A stretch of 64,000 nucleotides of DNA from Bretschneidera sinensis. Lineage: Eukaryota; Streptophyta; Magnoliopsida; Brassicales; Akaniaceae. Below, piece by piece: positions 61,063-64,000 of this stretch; positions within the stretch are counted from its first letter, which is position 1; the number at the start of each line of letters is the position of its first letter. The translations under genes and the position numbers were made by a program. Location of the stretch: positions 93,762,873 to 93,826,872 of the forward strand of contig CM043704.1 in assembly GCA_023935145.1 (NCBI GenBank). The letters run 5' to 3'. Below the pieces are notes generated by a model. The model had not been told where the DNA came from and did not search any database. It saw only the letters and a list, made by a program, of their open reading frames with translations.

Positions 61063-61397
61063 GGAGACCAAAAAAAAATATGTGGGCCATGAAAACAAAA
61101 TATAATAAGGACAACATCATGGAGTTTATATATAAAATATGTATACTTGATGTAGTGCCTTTTAAAATAATGAGGAACATATTTTTATGGGCAAATCTAT
61201 TTAATAAGAACAAAAAGCATTATGGGCATGTATTTAATAACAATAGTATTATACCGGTGGGGAAAGCATAAACAATACCGATGCTTAAAAGAAAATATAT
61301 ATAACCAAGCACTTGAGGTAGTGCTGTTAATAGTAACCAAACACTTGATGTAGTGCTCTTAATAGTGCTTATTCATATTTCTTTCTTTGTGAAAAAA

Positions 61398-61489
61398 CCA
61401 GGTACAGTAATTTTGCTCGAGAACGAGCTGTAGCTGTACTAATTTTCTTGAATTATGAGGATGAGACTTATGTTGTTCTTACGAAACAG
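61398..61489 (+). pseudogene. NUDX14: Captured exon of a Nudix hydrolase (NUDX14-like) inside the Copia element
   Basis: The plus strand reads ARERAVAVLIFLNYEDETYV then VLTKQ, followed by a splice donor (CAG then GTAGTT at 61490). This fits the exon just before the Nudix box in plant chloroplast ADP-sugar diphosphatase (NUDX14 type, family consensus near ARGPAVAVLILLESEGETY). Upstream, CCAGGTACAGTAATTTT fits the PG-V-FAR lead-in of that exon but is one T short, so the frame is shifted there. The exon is antisense to the retrotransposon and sits between its primer site and gag. The Nudix box itself is not present, so no enzyme is encoded. Confidence rests on remembered family sequence. Confidence 0.7.
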
Positions 61490-61642
61490 GTAGTTTATAG
61501 CATTTATTAGTTTTCTTGTGTTGTTCTATTTGAATTTCTTGAACCACCTCCTCCCTCTCATCAAAAAAACAAAAAAGCAACAGCAAAACAAAAAGGAAAG
61601 AACACAGCCATGAAAATAAGAAGGTTTAGCTCTGATACCAAT

Positions 61643-62001
61643 TGTTAGAAGTTCATCTTATATGATAAACTCTTCTTATAATCAAAGCATGTGTTCAAGA
61701 AAATTGAGAGTTCATACCTCCAGAAACTTGTGATGAATTATTCATGCTAGCTTTATGATTCCTGCAAAGAGATGCAAATTTCTTCTATGGAGAAACTACT
61801 CTCTACCCTTAGTATTTTTGTTATGTCTCAACAACCAGAAAGAGCTGTTGACCAAAGACATTAAAATGAAACTCAATGGGCTAGTTTCCATTAGCAAGGA
61901 TGAGAGTAGGGGCCTCCATATGTTTATTAGTCTGGCCCATCCCATTATAGGCTTAATGACTAAATGCAATGCTAGTTCATATAATACAAATACATACAAC
62001 A
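61643..62001 (-). repeat. 5' LTR of the second Copia element
   Basis: 359 bp; about 95 percent identical to 55175-55533 by eye; next to the primer-binding site at 61642 downward. Confidence 0.95.
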
Positions 62002-63963
62002 AAAACAACATAAATCTTTTTTCATCTTTCCAAGTGTACTACCACTAATCATTCACAAGAATAGAAAATACTTTGTTTTTACTTAACTAATCTTTTCAAG
62101 TCTACATAACTACATTCACAAAGAACATGGCAAAAAAGTACCATTTACTAACTCACAAGCACAAAATTTGGATTAACAGAACCAACACAACAATGGAAAT
62201 GAGGATCTAGACTAACAACACTAACTAATCTGGACTAACAACAAAAACGTGGAAATACCAAGCCTACTACAACTAATCATTCAGACTAATAGAAAAGAGT
62301 TTGTTTTACTTAACTAATCTTTCAAGTCTACATAACTAACCTTTGTTTTATTTACAATTGCTTTGTATTACCGTCAGTATACAAACCAGAGAGAAACAGA
62401 TGAACAAATTCCCAAAAATAGCGGATTAGAATAAAAAAAATCAAATGTAAAATTACCCAAGCACAAACAGGGAGCTCTCAAACAACAGAACCAGCAATTG
62501 AATGGCGACATATATCTTACTTCTGAAGCGAAATCAGAGATAAACAGATCAATAAATTCCCAAAAATAGCAGATTATAATCCAAAAAAATAAAATGTAAA
62601 ATTAACCAAACATAAACAGGGAGCTCTCAAACAACTGAACCAGCAATTGAATGGCAACATTTATCTTATTTTTGAAGCGAAATCAGAGAGAAACAGAGCA
62701 ACAAATTCACAGAAATACCAGTTTATAATCCCAAAAGAATCAAATGTAAAATTAACCAAACGCCAACAAGGAGGTATATGGTATATTTCGTAGAAGACTG
62801 ATAATGGCCATTTTAAGTTGTCGAAGTATATGGTATATTTCGTATAAGACTGACAATGTAGTGACTTATGGTCCTTCCACAAGTAAAGAAATTTGGCTTA
62901 TGGATTATGACCATTTTAATTTTTAAGTCACAAGCCTGACTTCTGTAAAACACAAGTCTGTTTGATGGACTCATTTTGCCGCTTATTTTGCACTTAAAGC
63001 CCCGTAAGTAGGTTTGAGAAGTCCAGCCAAACAGAGGCATAGTTTGAATATCTGATGGACCAAACAAGAGAAGATAGTCAAAATTCGTCCTTTCTTCTTT
63101 TTCTTTATTGTCTTTTTCCTGGCTTAGCTTTACTCCGAAGGGAGTGTTTCTTGACACAAATTGATTCTAGGTATACTTTGGAAACCTTTCATGAATAAGC
63201 AACAAGACATTTAAACTTCTATTTTTAAGCATTTGGCGTGTTATGGACTTATGGGTCTTCAAGGAACACTAGTCACTTCCTTTCTTGCCCAACTCCTCTG
63301 AGAAATGAAAGCCCAAAGATAGATTTCTGTGGTTGGGAGCAAAACTTTCAGTAGATGCATTTGTCTATCTATTGTTGTATCATTTTGGGGGAGAAGATAC
63401 CCCCTTAGACTGAATTATTGCCCATAGAAATTACATGCCCCACAACTACACTTGCGGTTGCCCAAATATTTAAGCTAAGCTCACTTCATGTTTGTATTTG
63501 TACTGCACTTATAAGTTATAACCACATCTGCTTGATTTTGTGTAACTGCTGCTATAATATGGTATTTGTTAGCTAAATCAAGTTGGTTGATTCGGGGTTG
63601 AGGCCCATGTCTTGAAGGCTTTTTTTGACATCAGAATGCTTTTCTTTTTCTTCTCATAAATATATTTATTCTGGTAGTTTCATTTACTGAGAAAATATTG
63701 TGTGAGGAATCTATATGCACTGTAGTTTCCAGATAGGAAAATTTTATCTTTTACGTTCATCTATATAAAAGTAGTTGTGGTTGGTTCTGCTCTCTGCTCA
63801 ATTGCATGCCCATACAGTTCCTTTATTATTGAGCTTTTCTTCAAACACATGTTGTACTGCTCACTTTCCACTATAATTCATGTTAGTTCATCCTGCATAT
63901 CTCTTCATTAACCTGCTTTTTCAAATCCTGAGAAAATATTTCACCATTAAAATGTCAACACAG
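62002..63963. other. Intergenic or intron DNA before the DJ-1 exon
   Basis: No exon of a known gene was recognised. It holds the tandem repeats at 62389-62770, a small duplication of GTATATGGTATATTTCGTA at 62776 and 62827, and a copy (62153-62235) of the sequence left of the Copia element. The last part, 63.5-63.96 kb, is T-rich and looks like an intron. Confidence 0.45.
62389..62770. repeat. 148-bp tandem repeats
   Basis: Units start with GAGAGAAACAG-like text at 62389, 62537 and 62686 (third partial). Landmarks: AAATTCCCAAAAATAGC, CAAACAGGGAGCTCTCAAAC-like text and CCAGCAATTGAATGGC. Confidence 0.92.
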
Positions 63964-64000
63964 GTTCTCATTCCAGTTGCAAATGGTTCTGAAGAGATTG
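63964..64000 (+). CDS. DJ-1/PfpI-family protein, partial exon at window edge
   Basis: After the acceptor TCAACACAG at 63963 the frame reads VLIPVANGSEEI and runs off the window. This is the start of a DJ-1/PfpI domain, as in plant DJ-1 homologs, where a phrase like RVLIPVANGSEE opens the second of two tandem domains. DJ-1 proteins act in redox stress responses and as glyoxalase-like or deglycase enzymes; the catalytic Cys would lie beyond the window. No exon for a first domain was found upstream, so either it lies left of a very long, transposon-filled intron, or this copy starts here (an ATG is present at 63953). Confidence 0.75.

Larger units (their letters stand above)
55175..62001 (-). 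mobile_element. Full-length Copia retrotransposon carrying a host exon
   Basis: The element is 6,827 bp with 359-bp LTRs (55175-55533 and 61643-62001) and a perfect 5-bp target duplication AAAAC (55170-55174 and 62002-62006). The minus strand has a polypurine tract (CCAAGTGGGAGAT) next to the 3' LTR and ATTGGTATCAGAGC (initiator Met tRNA primer site) next to the 5' LTR. Order: 5' LTR, a 1.4-kb leader with tandem repeats and an antisense Nudix exon, gag-protease, integrase, broken reverse transcriptase and RNase H, tandem repeats, 3' LTR. By hand alignment the LTRs differ at about 19 of 359 sites, mostly transitions. This is younger than the nested element. Frame breaks in pol make it non-autonomous. 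Confidence 0.97.

Overview
This is nuclear DNA of a flowering plant, most likely a core eudicot and perhaps a woody one. The evidence is AT-rich intergenic DNA, plant-type introns, several miniature inverted-repeat elements, Tnt1-like Copia retrotransposons, and genes specific to plants (a SPARK-domain receptor kinase, a subtilase of the SBT1 group, a NYN/LOTUS protein). I cannot name the species. No bacterial, viral or CRISPR features were seen.

Layout. Positions 1-11.6 kb hold no gene I can support: simple repeats, a CT/CCCTCT block, a pair of LTR-like direct repeats (about 3.0-3.3 and 4.6-5.0 kb) and (AT)n tracts. At 11.6-15.5 kb there are only doubtful coding remnants, a 70-bp tandem duplication, and a diverged copy of the 5' leader of the NYN/LOTUS gene. 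At 15.5-19.85 kb (minus) is a nine-exon gene for a secreted, probably GPI-anchored PI-PLC X-domain protein; its first coding exon is only six bases and precedes a GC-AG intron. At 19.9-24.4 kb there are transposon relics. At 24.46-31.73 kb (plus) is a nine-exon SPARK-domain receptor-like kinase (674 residues). At 33.83-36.15 kb (plus) is an intronless subtilisin-like protease (770 residues). At 37.77-39.36 kb (minus) is a 528-residue NYN nuclease plus two-LOTUS protein, with spliced 5' leader exons out to about 41.8 kb.

Beyond 43 kb the window is a gene and transposon graveyard. A thioredoxin m3 pseudogene (43.6-43.9 kb) has the Trp of its WCGPC active site changed to a stop. A 5'-truncated but intron-containing pseudogene of the beta subunit of methylcrotonoyl-CoA carboxylase (45.0-47.6 kb) follows. 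Then comes a truncated Copia gag (48.1-54.2 kb) split by a complete nested Copia element in the opposite orientation (49,124-53,845; 354-bp LTRs; 5-bp target duplication TTGTG), a LINE scrap, and a second full-length Copia element (55,175-62,001; 359-bp LTRs; target duplication AAAAC). The second element carries, between its primer-binding site and gag, an antisense exon resembling a chloroplast Nudix hydrolase of the NUDX14 type. The window ends inside an exon of a DJ-1/PfpI-family gene.

How the genes relate. These are independent plant genes, not an operon. Gene order suggests ancient synteny: from memory, the PLC-X protein and the subtilase resemble near neighbours on Arabidopsis chromosome 5 (At5g67130, At5g67090), and the NYN/LOTUS gene and thioredoxin m3 resemble adjacent Arabidopsis genes (At2g15560, At2g15570). 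The most interesting items are the host-gene fragment inside the Copia element, the two decayed metabolic/redox genes, and the six-base coding exon with a GC donor. I did not find a convincing new multi-gene system.
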